From Candidatus Fibrimonadales bacterium (lineage in GTDB: Bacteria > Fibrobacterota > Fibrobacteria > Fibrobacterales > Fibrobacteraceae): a stretch of DNA of 33,354 nt. Shown piece after piece: positions 6,930 to 15,912 of this stretch (the stretch's first letter is position 1; every line of letters begins with the position of its first letter). The notes beneath the pieces were generated by a model. The model was not told the DNA's origin, made no database searches, and was given only the letters and a program-made list of their open reading frames with translations. Both the position numbers and the translations under genes were made by a program. Location: positions 4,106 through 37,459 of the forward strand of contig WQSA01000001.1 in NCBI GenBank assembly GCA_009788135.1, given 5' to 3'.

Positions 6930-8014
6930 TTATACATCTCCAAAATTCTCTTAGTCGCTTCCAAATATTTCAAACCCCATTTCAAATCTGGTTCCAAGTG
7001 ATTGCCTTCAGCCCACTCGTTCATTGCATTCAATAATATAAAGTTTTCTTCTTCGCTGTATGGCTCAAATTTTTCACAAGTGTTGGCGAGCCATTTTTCG
7101 TAAAGCTCTGGGGTTGAATCCTTTATTATTGTAGCCTCTTTTTTTCGTCTAGCAGAATTATCCCAACCAGGGACAATTTCTGGATATACTTTCCATAATT
7201 TTTTTTCAATAATTCTTGCAAAAGCATTTTCTACGCAAGTACTGTAATATATAATTTTATCTTCTAACCTATTTTCTAATCCTGCTATTCTTTTAAGTCT
7301 ATTTCTAATTCTATATAGCAAATTTCCCTTTGTTAAAGAAATATTCTTCATAAAATCCCAAGTACCTTCAAAGCCAAAATCTATTGGATTCCCCTTAAAT
7401 TTATAGTTGGTTCCAAGCAAATAAAGTCCTTTTTCAAATCCATTATTTTTCGCCTCTGCATTCCAAATTCCAACAGCTTCACCGACATTAGGAATATGCT
7501 CAATATTGGTTATAATAAACAACGGCCTGCCATTAACCTTAATATAACGCTCATCTTTGAAAATTTTAACCAGATAATTAAAGTGGTTCAAGTGGTCATT
7601 ATTGCTATATTCTTGCGCTTGCATTATTTTTTCGCTTGAACCATCCCAATTCCTGCCCCAATGATGATTTGCCCAGCACAAACAAAAAGGGAAATCTGGC
7701 TTGCCGCTTGCCACAATCTCATTTACAGGTTTTTCCAATAATTGCTTGCCGTTAAACCAATAATGGTAATAACAAAACCCATAAATGCCATATTTCTTTG
7801 CCAATTCCGCTTGTGCAATTCTAGATTCTTCCAGCCGCAGATCATAAAACCCCAAATCTGCTGGAATATGCGGTTGGTAATGGCCTTTGAAACGAGGTAT
7901 TGCTTTTGCAACATTAGTCCATTCCGTAAAACCCTTGCCCCACCATTCATCGTTCTCTGGAATTGGGTGAAACTGTGGCAGTACTACGCCCAAAGCTCGA
8001 AGCTTTTTATTCAT
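6926..8014 (-). CDS. WbsX / GH99-like glycan-processing protein
   Basis: 362 residues. The N-terminus VLPQFHPIPEND then WWGKGFTEW, the FCYYHYWFNGKQLLEKP block, CWANHHWGRNWDG, and the C-terminal NAMNEWAEGNHLEPD block are the hallmarks of the WbsX family, which is related to GH99 endo-mannosidases/mannanases. These proteins occur in O-antigen and capsule clusters and are annotated either as glycosyltransferases or as glycan hydrolases; the biochemical role is unsettled. No signal peptide is visible, so it probably acts in the cytoplasm. It joins its neighbours through ATGA-type overlaps at both ends. Confidence 0.88.
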   Translation of the reverse strand: MNKKLRALGVVLPQFHPIPENDEWWGKGFTEWTNVAKAIPRFKGHYQPHIPADLGFYDLRLEESRIAQAELAKKYGIYGFCYYHYWFNGKQLLEKPVNEIVASGKPDFPFCLCWANHHWGRNWDGSSEKIMQAQEYSNNDHLNHFNYLVKIFKDERYIKVNGRPLFIITNIEHIPNVGEAVGIWNAEAKNNGFEKGLYLLGTNYKFKGNPIDFGFEGTWDFMKNISLTKGNLLYRIRNRLKRIAGLENRLEDKIIYYSTCVENAFARIIEKKLWKVYPEIVPGWDNSARRKKEATIIKDSTPELYEKWLANTCEKFEPYSEEENFILLNAMNEWAEGNHLEPDLKWGLKYLEATKRILEMYK

Positions 8015-8649
8015 ATCTTAGCCCTCACTCCAAACTGCAAAAATTCAACATCTTTTCCAAAAATAATTTTTAATACCCAAAGCAAAAACAAATATCTTTT
8101 CTTTACTTTTGGGCCTATTCCTTGCATTTTTTCTATTTCAAAGTAATTTTCATTTAACAAACGAACTATACTTTTCTCCGTAAAAAAACGCAAATGCGTA
8201 ATGTCTAAAATACCTTCATCCTTATATTCCCAATCTCTATCGCATAATAATTCTTTTAAATTTTTGTAATAACGAACATTTGGAATAGACAGCACTAAAG
8301 AAGCATTCTTCTTCATTTTCTTTTTAATGGTCCGCAAAAAATTCCAAGGCTGTTCCATATGTTCAATAACATCATTTGCTATAATCAAATCAAAATAATC
8401 ATCAGGAATCTGATTCTCAACTTCATCATAAAAACCAGTTAATACTCTGTTCATTCTTGTTTTTGCTATATCTGCGGCACCTTTGAATGGTTCTACCCCC
8501 CAATACTCGCAAGGTTTGCTAACGTATTTACGAAAATTACCATCATTGCAACCTATTTCCAAAACATTTGAATATTCATCTGGCAAAAACGGGACCATTT
8601 CTGGTCTCATAATGTCAGAATATGCTTGCTGCGATTGCTCACTAATCAT
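8011..8649 (-). CDS. Class I SAM-dependent methyltransferase
   Basis: 212 residues with a complete Rossmann methyltransferase core. Motif I is NVLEIGCNDGNFRKY, the acidic residue ending strand 2 is in GVEPF, FDLIIANDVIEHME is motif II/IV, and SLVLSIPNVRYYKN follows. The C-terminal ~60 residues (THLRFFTEKSIVRLL) are typical of methyltransferases in polysaccharide loci. It could methylate a sugar hydroxyl or cap the glycan; the target cannot be told. The start has GGAGG 7 nt upstream and overlaps the upstream GT2 by 8 bp. Confidence 0.85.
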   Translation of the reverse strand: MISEQSQQAYSDIMRPEMVPFLPDEYSNVLEIGCNDGNFRKYVSKPCEYWGVEPFKGAADIAKTRMNRVLTGFYDEVENQIPDDYFDLIIANDVIEHMEQPWNFLRTIKKKMKKNASLVLSIPNVRYYKNLKELLCDRDWEYKDEGILDITHLRFFTEKSIVRLLNENYFEIEKMQGIGPKVKKRYLFLLWVLKIIFGKDVEFLQFGVRAKI

Positions 8650-9646
8650 TTATACGCCTCCTTATCATTTTTTTAATCCACTCTCGCAATTTAAACGGGC
8701 TTTCAAACCCCTTGCTCGCCAAAAATAAACAAATTTTCAAGTCTAATTTCCTTTCTGCCTTTATGACATTTGGTATAATCGATCCTATTTCATCCTTAAA
8801 TTGCGCTCTTATTTTCTTATCCAGACAAAAATAATCCCTAGCTGTATTCCGCGAATAAAAAGCATCTTTCACATTCTGAGGAATAACCCCTTTAAAAATA
8901 TATTCTAGAGTCTTTTTCATAGAAATCATAGCCATAATACCAAAAATCGGATCTGGGCTTGAATTAATTGAAGATGCTCCCGTAACCGTATTATGGGTAT
9001 AAAGACATTCTGAAACAAATGCCGCTGCTTTTGAATGATATGCAACCTGAAGCATTTGAACTGGATCTTCGCCAATAACTAAATGCATATCCAAAAAACA
9101 AACTTTGGCATAAATTTGCCTCTTTATCAGTTTATCCCACGTTGTAAAGGTCATTCCCAGCGAAGAACTTATCATTGTTGCTATATTTTCACATGCATCT
9201 GCACTCCATTTGCAATCAGTTACATAATAATCGCTTCTTTTATCTGTAACTTGACATCTGCACCACACAAAATCAGAATTTGTTTCTATAATCTTAGCAT
9301 GCATTTTTTCTAAAAACTTAGGATGATACGTATCATCATGATCTATATTTGCAATAAATTCTCCTTTTGAATTCTCCAAACCAGTTTTCCTAGCAAGCAG
9401 AGTTCCTTGGTTCTGTTTGTGAATGGCAATAAATCGCAAATCTTTTTTTGCATATTCGTCAATTATTTTTCCAGTACCATCAGTTGAACCGTCATTCACC
9501 AAAAGCGCTTCCCAATTCGTAAATGTCTGTGCAAGAATACTGTCAAGACATTCCCTAATATAAACTTCGTCATTATATATCGGGACAATTATTGAAATAA
9601 GCCCTTTTTGCATAGGATATTTAATTTGCGGAAGATCAAAAATCAT
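8642..9646 (-). CDS. GT2-family glycosyltransferase
   Basis: 334 residues with a GT-A fold. The opening is ISIIVPIYNDEVYIRECLDSIL, followed by LLVNDGSTDGTGKI for nucleotide binding and the metal-binding DxD-like motif in ANIDHDDTYHP. The C-terminal ~120 residues are unlike the catalytic core and end in a basic stretch (KKMIRRRIND). It is an inverting sugar transferase acting on the lipid-linked intermediate at the cytoplasmic membrane face. The ATG has TAGGAG upstream and overlaps the preceding gene as ATGA. Confidence 0.88.
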   Translation of the reverse strand: MIFDLPQIKYPMQKGLISIIVPIYNDEVYIRECLDSILAQTFTNWEALLVNDGSTDGTGKIIDEYAKKDLRFIAIHKQNQGTLLARKTGLENSKGEFIANIDHDDTYHPKFLEKMHAKIIETNSDFVWCRCQVTDKRSDYYVTDCKWSADACENIATMISSSLGMTFTTWDKLIKRQIYAKVCFLDMHLVIGEDPVQMLQVAYHSKAAAFVSECLYTHNTVTGASSINSSPDPIFGIMAMISMKKTLEYIFKGVIPQNVKDAFYSRNTARDYFCLDKKIRAQFKDEIGSIIPNVIKAERKLDLKICLFLASKGFESPFKLREWIKKMIRRRIND

Positions 9647-10623
9647 TTGTTTCTCCTACGCGAATAAAGTCTTGCATTTATCATTCTAGGCAAAGCAAAT
9701 ATCTTGTCTATCAGCTTGAACAAAAATTTATGTTTATATAATTTTCTAAGTAAACCGCCTATATTCGAGCGACAGATTTCATAGTCGTCCCCAACAGCTA
9801 TAAAGGCCGCTTTTCCAAAGAAACCTCGAGGCTGGGCAACCAAAAACAACTCATCTTCCGTTAAACATCCCATTTCTTTAAGTTTTAATGGCAAAGTACG
9901 AGAAAACGGCTCATATTCACTGTCATCGCTTGCGTAATAATGCATAATTTTTGCATTGTGCAGATAATTTGCTCCATTCCATACCTGAACATTCCATCTT
10001 CCATCCAATTCCTTTATTGGAAAATTTGATTGATAATTTGTCAACGCAAGAGAAGGTTGATCTATTCGCACTCCTCTTTGGCAACCGAGAAAATAATTCT
10101 CGCTCCATTTCTCAAAAAAAATCCTGTTACATTTTGTATCTCTTACAAATAACAATCCGCTATTAAAATAATAAGGATAATCGTAGAAATCGGCTTTATT
10201 CAGCATTCTTTTCAAAGGTACTATTACGCTGAATCTTCGGAAATTTAGCAAGTTTAATGTATGCCCGTCCAATACTGCGCCTAATTCAAAATTTATATCC
10301 CCAATTTCGCTTAAATCCTGGCAAACAACTGTATCGCTATCTATGTATAAAAAATCTCCTTCTATTCTATTTCGCATTGCTGTTTTCAGCATACGGCTTC
10401 GCTTAAAATTACTAACTTTGCTTTCGAAGTTTTCTATGATAACTTCATCTGCAATTTTTCTTATGTCGGCCTTTCTATTTTCAATGGAATCAATCGTTTC
10501 CTTGTCTGTAAACAAAGTTACAAAAGCATTGGGAGTATGCATTCTTAGAGATGTTATGCTTATAAAAGCTTGCTCATAATAAATATCCTTTACAGTACTT
10601 ATCAAACAATAAATATATTTCAT
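9643..10623 (-). CDS. GT8-like glycosyltransferase (GT-A, DxD)
   Basis: 326 residues. The N-terminus MKYIYCLISTVKDIYYEQAFISITSLR matches the nucleotide-diphospho-sugar transferase fold of GT8 and related families. The DxD motif is FLYIDSDTVV, followed by the acceptor-side FNSGLLFVRD and a DQPSLALTN element typical of GT8. The HYYAS segment supplies the late His often used for metal binding. Retaining transfer of glucose or galactose is the common GT8 activity, but the donor is not assignable. The C-terminus is basic (RLYSRRRNK). It overlaps both neighbours by 4 bp. Confidence 0.78.
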   Translation of the reverse strand: MKYIYCLISTVKDIYYEQAFISITSLRMHTPNAFVTLFTDKETIDSIENRKADIRKIADEVIIENFESKVSNFKRSRMLKTAMRNRIEGDFLYIDSDTVVCQDLSEIGDINFELGAVLDGHTLNLLNFRRFSVIVPLKRMLNKADFYDYPYYFNSGLLFVRDTKCNRIFFEKWSENYFLGCQRGVRIDQPSLALTNYQSNFPIKELDGRWNVQVWNGANYLHNAKIMHYYASDDSEYEPFSRTLPLKLKEMGCLTEDELFLVAQPRGFFGKAAFIAVGDDYEICRSNIGGLLRKLYKHKFLFKLIDKIFALPRMINARLYSRRRNK

Positions 10624-11798
10624 TTCATAACCTCTCTAAAAACATTTTCATATTTTTCAATCCATTTGCCAACATTCAAAAAAATTCCAACCGAGTCTCT
10701 TGCGTTAACGCTCATTTGCTCAAGCAACTCTGGTTTTTCATAAAGTTTTACAATGCATTCTCCCAATGAGTTTGGGCTTTCGGGAAAACAGAACAATCCA
10801 TTTGCATTTTTCTTTACAATTTCAGGCAACCCTCCCATTTTGGAAGCGATCACAGGCACGCCACTGGCAAGAGATTCAATAGCTACCAATCCAAAACTTT
10901 CGTGCCACAAACTAGGAACTGCCAACAAATGTATTTGAGAATAAAATTCAAAAGCATTCGCAAAACCGATAAATTTAATTCTATTATTGCCTTTCGCTAA
11001 ACCCTTCAAATATTCTACATACTGCGAATAACCTGAGCCTGCAATTGTCAATCTTGCATTTATTTTTAATCTTGCAAATTCCTTTATCAGCCATTCCACT
11101 CCCTTGTTTTGAGCGAGAGTGCCAATGAAACCGATTTTCAACTCACCTGTCCCATTCCAATTTTTATGTTCAGCCTTTGGAACATCCATGGTATTGTAAA
11201 TAACATAACCTGGAACATTGGCAAAATAGCCATGTTCTTTTGTCACATTCAATACAGATTCGCTAACGCCAATGACTGCACTGGCCTGCGATGTTTTTTT
11301 AACATGGCGCAAACGCATCAATTTGCAAATAAAACATTGTTTTTTGCAAATTTTGCCTTTTTTGAACATATTGGAATTCGGGCAAAGCACATATCGGTCA
11401 TGCAAAACCTGCGCAAATGGAATGTTCAAACTCTTCAACTCATCATATATGGAAATAGAAAATCCTACCATATTATGAACAAGAGCTATATCAGGTTTTT
11501 CTCTATTTACAATCTCTCTTATATATTTTTTCATAGAACTATTGTAAATATCCCGGAAATGCCATAACATCCGCAGAAATTTTCCTCGTCTTTTATTTGT
11601 TATGCTATAAAAATTTTCCATCTTAACTCTATGGACAGTCACATCATTTACAGTGTCTATGCAATTTTCCTCTGATGTTGCCAATACATTAACTCTATGA
11701 CCTCTTTTATGCAATGATTCCGCTAATTTTTGTGCGATTATTTCTGCACCGCCAGCTTTATCCGGAAAATATATATTGCTAATAACAAGAATATTCAT
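10620..11798 (-). CDS. GT4-family glycosyltransferase with Cys-rich insert
   Basis: 392 residues. The N-terminal domain starts MNILVISNIYFPDKAGGAE, the donor domain contains KIGFIGTLAQNKGVEWL, and the signature HESFGLVAIESLASGVP carries the GT4 glutamate pair. At about 138-165 there is a cysteine cluster (CPNSNMFKKGKICKK then CFICKLM), an insert seen in a subset of GT4 enzymes that may bind a metal or stabilise the acceptor pocket. It starts 1 bp after the stop of the Wzy-like gene, with GGGAGC about 10 nt upstream. Confidence 0.88.
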   Translation of the reverse strand: MNILVISNIYFPDKAGGAEIIAQKLAESLHKRGHRVNVLATSEENCIDTVNDVTVHRVKMENFYSITNKRRGKFLRMLWHFRDIYNSSMKKYIREIVNREKPDIALVHNMVGFSISIYDELKSLNIPFAQVLHDRYVLCPNSNMFKKGKICKKQCFICKLMRLRHVKKTSQASAVIGVSESVLNVTKEHGYFANVPGYVIYNTMDVPKAEHKNWNGTGELKIGFIGTLAQNKGVEWLIKEFARLKINARLTIAGSGYSQYVEYLKGLAKGNNRIKFIGFANAFEFYSQIHLLAVPSLWHESFGLVAIESLASGVPVIASKMGGLPEIVKKNANGLFCFPESPNSLGECIVKLYEKPELLEQMSVNARDSVGIFLNVGKWIEKYENVFREVMK

Positions 11799-11799
11799 T

Positions 11800-13071
11800 T
11801 CACGCTGCTCCCGGCATATTGCGTGGTTTTGCCTGCCTTTTTAATGCCCATGCAAAGAACAATGCGAATCCGCTTGCCATTGAATACACATCTGTTATCG
11901 GCAACGTATATGAATAAAGGCTAAATGCAATTAACAACAAAATAAAAAGCATTGCTTCGCATCGTTTTTTATTTTCTATAAAAAGCTTTAATTGCCTCAA
12001 GCCGTTAAGCAAAATAAAACCCGTAAAACAAAAAAATCCAATTACGCCACTCGTTGCATAAATATTAGCATAAGTATTTTCTATTGGTATATCAACATGA
12101 ATTCTTTCTGCACCAATATAAAGTCTTTGATAGTAATTATAACTCCTGCCAAATAGAATTTCTGTCAATGGCAATTCTGCATCGACAACCAATTTTTTGT
12201 ATCCAATTCTCGAAGCCATTGCAGGATCTGATATCAAATCCCCAGTAATCACTGCGTTAATTTTACTATACATTAAAAGTGGATTTATTCCCATTTCTTG
12301 CAGTTTGTTAAAAGCGTAAATAATAACAATAATAACGCATATTAGACCGACAATGGAAAAACGCGCTCCAGCGACAAAATATTTACTATGCAAACGGGAT
12401 AAAAGCAAAAAAGCAATAGTAACAGCAACTATAATTACAATAGCCGTTGTAGCTATTCCCAAAAATATACTTGCAACGCATGCAAGCGTAAACAAATATT
12501 TCCCATTTCTAGATAGCCCAAAAGCCAATTGATATATAAAAACTATCAGTAGCGGAAAAAGCGTTATAGGAGCCTGCCCTAAACCAAATCTTCCGTTGTA
12601 AGCCATCAGTCCCTTATCGATTCCAATATCAGTATGGACTATTGGATTTGGAATATAAAATCCGATAATATTGACCAACAAAAGAGCTACACACATTTTC
12701 AAATAAATACGCACCGCATCATCAATGCTATAATTTGAAATTTTCGAAATATTACAAAAAATTAGCAAACAAAGAAAAAATTCCAAGCTTTTTATTGAAT
12801 AAATTATAGTCCGGCTATTTGAATCATAAGAAAACACGGTGTGATACAGGGTAAAAAGCAAGCAAAAAAAACAGGCATAAAAGAATGGACTCACATCGCG
12901 AATCTTGGGAAAAGATACCTTTACAAAAAACATGCTAAAAAGCAATGCAAAAACTGCAATTTCCTTTAAATATCCAAAAACCGCTGGCAAATAAGTATAA
13001 TTTCTAACACTATCGAACACAGCAAAAAATATTATGATAACAATGTAAATGCTTCCCAATGCTTTTAACAT
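11800..13071 (-). CDS. Wzy-like O-antigen/polysaccharide polymerase
   Basis: 423 residues, almost entirely membrane helices (about ten to twelve hydrophobic segments). There is one long polar loop at about 260-335 (KINAVITGDLISDPAMASR, then FGRSYNYYQRLYIGAERIHVD and ENTYANIYATSG), the arrangement expected for the periplasmic catalytic loop of O-antigen ligase/polymerase-family proteins. Wzy joins undecaprenyl-linked repeat units in the periplasm. Sequence in this family is poorly conserved, so the call rests on topology, loop and context among glycosyltransferases; an O-antigen ligase is the main alternative. It is the only polytopic protein in the cluster, and no Wzx flippase is present. Confidence 0.75.
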   Translation of the reverse strand: MLKALGSIYIVIIIFFAVFDSVRNYTYLPAVFGYLKEIAVFALLFSMFFVKVSFPKIRDVSPFFYACFFCLLFTLYHTVFSYDSNSRTIIYSIKSLEFFLCLLIFCNISKISNYSIDDAVRIYLKMCVALLLVNIIGFYIPNPIVHTDIGIDKGLMAYNGRFGLGQAPITLFPLLIVFIYQLAFGLSRNGKYLFTLACVASIFLGIATTAIVIIVAVTIAFLLLSRLHSKYFVAGARFSIVGLICVIIVIIYAFNKLQEMGINPLLMYSKINAVITGDLISDPAMASRIGYKKLVVDAELPLTEILFGRSYNYYQRLYIGAERIHVDIPIENTYANIYATSGVIGFFCFTGFILLNGLRQLKLFIENKKRCEAMLFILLLIAFSLYSYTLPITDVYSMASGFALFFAWALKRQAKPRNMPGAA

Positions 13072-14099
13072 ATCAACTTCCCCAGCAATTCTCCGCTCTC
13101 ATTCCAGCTATACCTTCCCAATACATTTTCTGCAGGTTCAACTTCTTCTGCCAAAACTCCTTCCAAATCTACATCGTAATTATTCGGTTCAACATAATGC
13201 GCTGAATTTCCATAAACCTCTCTCAACACGGGAATATTCGAAACGACTATCTCTGCACCAACCGCCAGAGCTTCCATAGGCGGCAAACCAAAACCCTCAT
13301 AAAAACTCGGAAACAAAAATGCCCTGCAATTCTGCATCAAAGTCTTTGCTTCCTCATCGCTAACATAACCCAAAAACTCAACATTCTCCAATTCGTTAAA
13401 ATCCATGTTCACGCCGAATCTAGTAGGATTAAAGCTACCCGCAATTTTAAATTTTTGCTTTGGATTTCTTTTTGCCACTTCCAAAACCCATTTGAAATTT
13501 TTGTTCTTAGCTATGCTGGACATTGCGAAAAAATAATTGTCTGAACTTCGATTTTCAGAATTCAAGGATTTGCTGAATTTTTGCGAAATGTGCTGCCAAC
13601 TATTGGAAATAACGGAAATTTTTTCAGGTTTTACCTTATAAAATTTTATTATCTCGCTTTTGGAAAATTCGCTAACAGTAATTATCTTCTTAGAAAATTT
13701 GCAAATAAACCAGTAATTTATTTTATGCCATATTCTGCTCAAAAATCCGTACCAGTTGCTGAAAAATTCAGGGTTTGCCTTGTAGCTAACATCATGAATA
13801 CAAGAAATTCCATTTGGTTTTAGCAGCGGCGTTATGTTGCACAGATTTATTGAGACAGCATTATACAACAGACTGTAAATGGCAAAACAAATCTGCTCCC
13901 ATAAAATTCCGTTGCCATTGCCATATTCAATAACTCTTATATTTTTCAAATCCAAATTTATCTCTGTTTTCTTCGGCTTCACAAGAACTATATTTAAATC
14001 AACTGAATTTTTATCCAAAGAACGAACTAATTCCTCTGCATAGCGATGGATTCCTGTACGTTTTTCGCTTAGGAATTTCCCATTAATAGCAAACTTCAT
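13065..14099 (-). CDS. GT4-family glycosyltransferase
   Basis: 344 residues. The N-terminus KFAINGKFLSEKRTGIHRYAEEL is the WbdB/mannosyltransferase-like GT4 opening. CIHDVSYKANPEFFS and the ITVSEFSKSEIIKFY segment mark the interdomain region, and YEGFGLPPMEALAVGAEIVVSN is the donor signature. This subgroup often includes mannosyl- and rhamnosyltransferases of O-antigen clusters, but I do not assign a sugar. The start codon shares one base with the preceding methyltransferase stop (TAATG), with GGAGA about 12 nt upstream. Confidence 0.88.
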   Translation of the reverse strand: MKFAINGKFLSEKRTGIHRYAEELVRSLDKNSVDLNIVLVKPKKTEINLDLKNIRVIEYGNGNGILWEQICFAIYSLLYNAVSINLCNITPLLKPNGISCIHDVSYKANPEFFSNWYGFLSRIWHKINYWFICKFSKKIITVSEFSKSEIIKFYKVKPEKISVISNSWQHISQKFSKSLNSENRSSDNYFFAMSSIAKNKNFKWVLEVAKRNPKQKFKIAGSFNPTRFGVNMDFNELENVEFLGYVSDEEAKTLMQNCRAFLFPSFYEGFGLPPMEALAVGAEIVVSNIPVLREVYGNSAHYVEPNNYDVDLEGVLAEEVEPAENVLGRYSWNESGELLGKLIC

Positions 14100-14839
14100 T
14101 AAGTCTTTTCTCCATTAAAAAAAAGACTCTGCAAACGAACAGCTTTAAGATATTCTAAAAATTGCCCATTATACTCTGCATTTTTTTTAATCAGAAAAAA
14201 TATGGAAAAAGCCATATTAGGAAAAATTGTTGCCAACGGGCGGGCTATGAATTTAGGAAAGGGATAAAAATTCGAACCGTAAAACTTTTCCACAGTCAAA
14301 AAATCATACCCGATGTAATTATAAAACTTAATCGTATCTTTTTTAGAAAATAGTCTTACATGAGGTCCAAGTAACTTATGTTGAGTCGGATGATATCCCA
14401 ATAATCCGAGTATTCTATTATGCAAGCTCAACACATTTGGAGTGCCTAAAAATAAATATCCTCCATTTTTTAGCGAACGAAAAATTTCGCTATTTATCCA
14501 GTAAATTTCTTTGCAATGTTCCATAACTTGATTAGCTACTATAAAATCAATAGAATTATTCTCAAATGGAAACCTTTCTTTTTCTATATCAAAATCAACA
14601 ACTTCAATACCTTCGTTTTCCAATTCAACCGCATTCCTTCTGTCAAAATCAACCCCTATTAATTTTTTGCAACCAGAAGCTTCTTTTATAATTTTTAGGT
14701 CACTGCCTTTTCCACAGCCCAAATCAACAACAGTTTCAATCTTAACCATTTTGGCTATTTTTCTCAATATATATCGCCCATAGGATTCGTTATGATCCAC
14801 AATGGTCAATCTGCTCGATCCATAATTTACTTTACGCAC
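14099..14839 (-). CDS. Class I SAM-dependent methyltransferase
   Basis: 246 residues. Motif I is VVDLGCGKGSDLKII, the strand-2 acidic residue is in LIGVDFD, and IDFIVANQVMEHCKEI then GGYLFLGTPNVLSLHNR complete the core. GPHVRLFSKKD is a late segment found in methyltransferases of glycan loci. The start is GTG, chosen because GGAGG lies 4 nt upstream and the frame begins just inside the previous gene (13-bp overlap). Likely role: O-methylation of a sugar or chain-end methylation that limits chain length; unproven. Confidence 0.82.
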   Translation of the reverse strand: MRKVNYGSSRLTIVDHNESYGRYILRKIAKMVKIETVVDLGCGKGSDLKIIKEASGCKKLIGVDFDRRNAVELENEGIEVVDFDIEKERFPFENNSIDFIVANQVMEHCKEIYWINSEIFRSLKNGGYLFLGTPNVLSLHNRILGLLGYHPTQHKLLGPHVRLFSKKDTIKFYNYIGYDFLTVEKFYGSNFYPFPKFIARPLATIFPNMAFSIFFLIKKNAEYNGQFLEYLKAVRLQSLFFNGEKT

Positions 14840-15912
14840 ATTGCCTCCACAAACTCCCTAATCTTCTCTTTAAATACGCTCTCATCAAACTTCAACGCAT
14901 GTTTCCTGATTTTTTGCTTATCAAACTTCATTCCCTCAAATTTTTCAATCGCTCCTTTTAAACTCTCAACAGTTTGCTCACCAAACAAAATTCCAGTCTC
15001 GCCGTCAACAACCGTATCCAATGCCCCGCCCTTGCCAAATGCTATCACAGGTCTTCCGCAACTCATTGCCTCAACAGGAACAATGCCAAAATCTTCCTCG
15101 CCTGGAAAAAGCAATGCTCTGCATTCGGATATGCATTTTTTTACATCGTAATCGCTCGCGTTTTCCATAAATTGAACTGTTTCTCCTGCAAGTTTTTTCA
15201 AATTTTTGGCTTCCTGACCTTTGCCAATCACAATTAATTTTTTTTTTAGCTCATTGCAAGCTTTCACTGCCAAGTCAATTCTTTTATACTCCACCAAACG
15301 GCTTACTGCCAGATAATAATCACCGTCCGTTTCGCTAGGCAAAAGTTGAGAACAGCGCACAGGCGGATAAATAACCGTACTTTCTCTGCGGTAAATTTTT
15401 TTTACACGTTCCTGGACAACTCTGGAATTTACTATAAAATAATCAACCCTTTGAGCCGCCAAATAATCCCACATTCTCATATAATGACACAAAATGGAGT
15501 ATATGGTATTTTTGATTTTACCGAAATTGATAGTGTAATCTCTCTGATATTCCCAAAAATACCTTGTGCTCGTGTGACAATAGCATATATGCTTGGTATT
15601 TGCTCCCGTAATTATACCTTTTCCACCAAATACGGTAGAAGTTAAAACAACATCAAAGCCGCTAAAATCAAAACTCTCGAACGCAAACGGGTACAGAGGA
15701 AAAAAATTTCTGTGGTTTTTGCGAAGAAATTTGGGGAATTTTTGCAAAAATGAAGTTTTTATACTTTTATCCTTGAAATATTCATACAACTGGTCGTGAT
15801 CGACTAACGATGCGTATAGCGATGCATCAACAAAAATTTCCGCAATGGCTTGGAATACACGCTCAGCACCGCCCATATCAGTTAATCTGTCATGAACCAG
15901 AGCAATTTTCAC
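14827..15912 (-). CDS. GT4-family glycosyltransferase (WbaZ/RfbZ-like)
   Basis: 361 residues from a GTG start. The N-terminus KIALVHDRLTDMGGAERVF is the standard GT4 opening; CYCHTSTRYFWEY and NSRVVQERVKKIYRRES are interdomain features, and EDFGIVPVEAMSCGRPVIA is the donor signature, a form common in mannosyltransferases near the reducing end of O-antigens. The frame is open further upstream, but the GTG at 15912 forms a GTGA overlap with the epimerase stop and has GGGAGGGAG 5 nt upstream, so it is the likely start. Confidence 0.88.
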   Translation of the reverse strand: MKIALVHDRLTDMGGAERVFQAIAEIFVDASLYASLVDHDQLYEYFKDKSIKTSFLQKFPKFLRKNHRNFFPLYPFAFESFDFSGFDVVLTSTVFGGKGIITGANTKHICYCHTSTRYFWEYQRDYTINFGKIKNTIYSILCHYMRMWDYLAAQRVDYFIVNSRVVQERVKKIYRRESTVIYPPVRCSQLLPSETDGDYYLAVSRLVEYKRIDLAVKACNELKKKLIVIGKGQEAKNLKKLAGETVQFMENASDYDVKKCISECRALLFPGEEDFGIVPVEAMSCGRPVIAFGKGGALDTVVDGETGILFGEQTVESLKGAIEKFEGMKFDKQKIRKHALKFDESVFKEKIREFVEAMCVK

